From JAGLCW01 sp964422555 (GTDB taxonomy: Bacteria > Caldisericota > Caldisericia > UBA6126): a stretch of 5,721 bases of DNA. A program made the translations under genes and the position numbers. The stretch covers positions 1 through 5,721 of the forward strand of contig CAYRBR010000090.1 of assembly GCA_964422555.1 (NCBI GenBank). The letters are read 5' to 3'. Under the pieces are notes generated by a model. That model worked only from the letters and a program-made list of their open reading frames with translations. It had not been told where the DNA came from and made no database searches. Shown here piece by piece: positions 5,377 to 5,721 of this stretch; position 1 is the first letter of the stretch, and the number at the start of each line of letters is the position of its first letter.

Positions 5377-5721
5377 TTACTGAGTATATACTAGTGTAAT
5401 TTCCTGTGATACTGCGTCCCATTGCATTTCACAGCCCAGTGTTTCGGCTACAAAACGAAGAGGAAGCAGTGTTCTGCCTGCAACAATGATAGGTTTTATA
5501 GTGGGGTTGTATCTGTCGATAGGTGTTTCAACCCCATTTATTCGGGCTGTGTTTTTCCCAATCCACAACTCTATAACCGTTTCTTTCAATTCAATTGTAA
5601 TTTTCGATTCTGTTCCATCCCACGATATCGTGGCACCCAGGGGCTCGGTTACATATCGAATGGGAAGAAATGTTCTGCCTTCCAGTATCATTGGGGGAAC
5701 ATCCATTTCTTTGCAATCATC
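5377..5721 (-). CDS. Copper amine oxidase-like stalk-domain protein, C-terminal fragment (5' end outside window)
   Basis: The frame is open to the right edge of the window (114 residues visible). The Met at 5706 is internal: it has no ribosome binding site and lies inside the conserved pattern ending MDVPPMI. Two tandem repeats of the 'copper amine oxidase N-terminal-like' stalk domain are visible. Counting from that Met, they are GRTFLPIRYVTEPLG with SWDG at 10-31, and GRTLLPLRFVAETLG with QWDA at 77-98. Each repeat ends in a short beta strand (KITIEL, EITLVY). In Bacillota these domains commonly sit on secreted or cell-wall-associated proteins as an attachment or spacer module. They are not enzymes. 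What the missing N-terminal part does cannot be known here. The protein ends on the repeats with no membrane anchor. It is convergent with the antitoxin gene, with only 2 bases between stop codons. Confidence 0.85.
   Translation of the reverse strand, partial: DDCKEMDVPPMILEGRTFLPIRYVTEPLGATISWDGTESKITIELKETVIELWIGKNTARINGVETPIDRYNPTIKPIIVAGRTLLPLRFVAETLGCEMQWDAVSQEITLVYTQ

Noticed and set aside
5378..5396. Possible bidirectional terminator between the convergent genes (around the palindrome AGTATATACT)
   Set aside because: The stem is AT-rich with a bulge, and no T-tract follows in either direction. It also lies within the coding end of the minus-strand gene.
1..5721. CRISPR array, tRNA, rRNA or transposase
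   Set aside because: I saw no regularly spaced repeats, no tRNA- or rRNA-like sequence, and no transposase-like reading frame on either strand.

Overview
The window looks like chromosomal DNA of a low-GC Gram-positive bacterium (Bacillota, perhaps Clostridia). The evidence is strong purine-rich ribosome binding sites, two GTG starts, sigma-A-like promoters, a YdjI/YdjG-type gene pair beside pspA, and a copper-amine-oxidase-like stalk domain, a module common in that phylum. The genus cannot be told from this sequence.

Layout. Positions 8-760 hold the end, or all, of an unrecognised protein with two C-terminal membrane helices. A 273-base intergenic region follows. It contains three alternating copies of a short repeat that can form two mutually exclusive hairpins, a good intrinsic terminator, a second hairpin, and a good sigma-A-type promoter. 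That promoter drives a three-gene operon (1034-3833): a PspA/IM30 protein, an SPFH-domain protein of the YdjI type with a C-terminal zinc ribbon, and a YdjG-type protein with two zinc ribbons and one C-terminal membrane helix. All three have strong ribosome binding sites.

After a 91-base gap comes a two-gene AbiE-type toxin-antitoxin (type IV) module: an AbiEii nucleotidyltransferase toxin (3925-4794) overlapped by 32 bases by an AbiEi antitoxin (4763-5374). The toxin comes first, the reverse of the classical order. Its predicted promoter encloses a perfect 14-base palindrome and places transcription initiation at or next to the toxin ATG. Two bases after the antitoxin stop, a convergent gene on the minus strand ends. 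It encodes two repeats of a copper-amine-oxidase-like stalk domain and runs off the window.

How the genes work together (inference). The 1034-3833 operon resembles Bacillus subtilis ydjFGHI, in which PspA is associated with an SPFH protein and membrane-anchored partners, and probably serves envelope stress or membrane protection. The expected TPM-domain partner (YdjH) is absent and the gene order differs. The AbiE pair is a self-contained defence or maintenance module that appears to have been inserted between this operon and the stalk-domain gene. The main points of interest are the reversed AbiE with its compact, possibly leaderless and autoregulated promoter, and the rearranged PspA-SPFH-zinc-ribbon operon next to an uncharacterised membrane protein.
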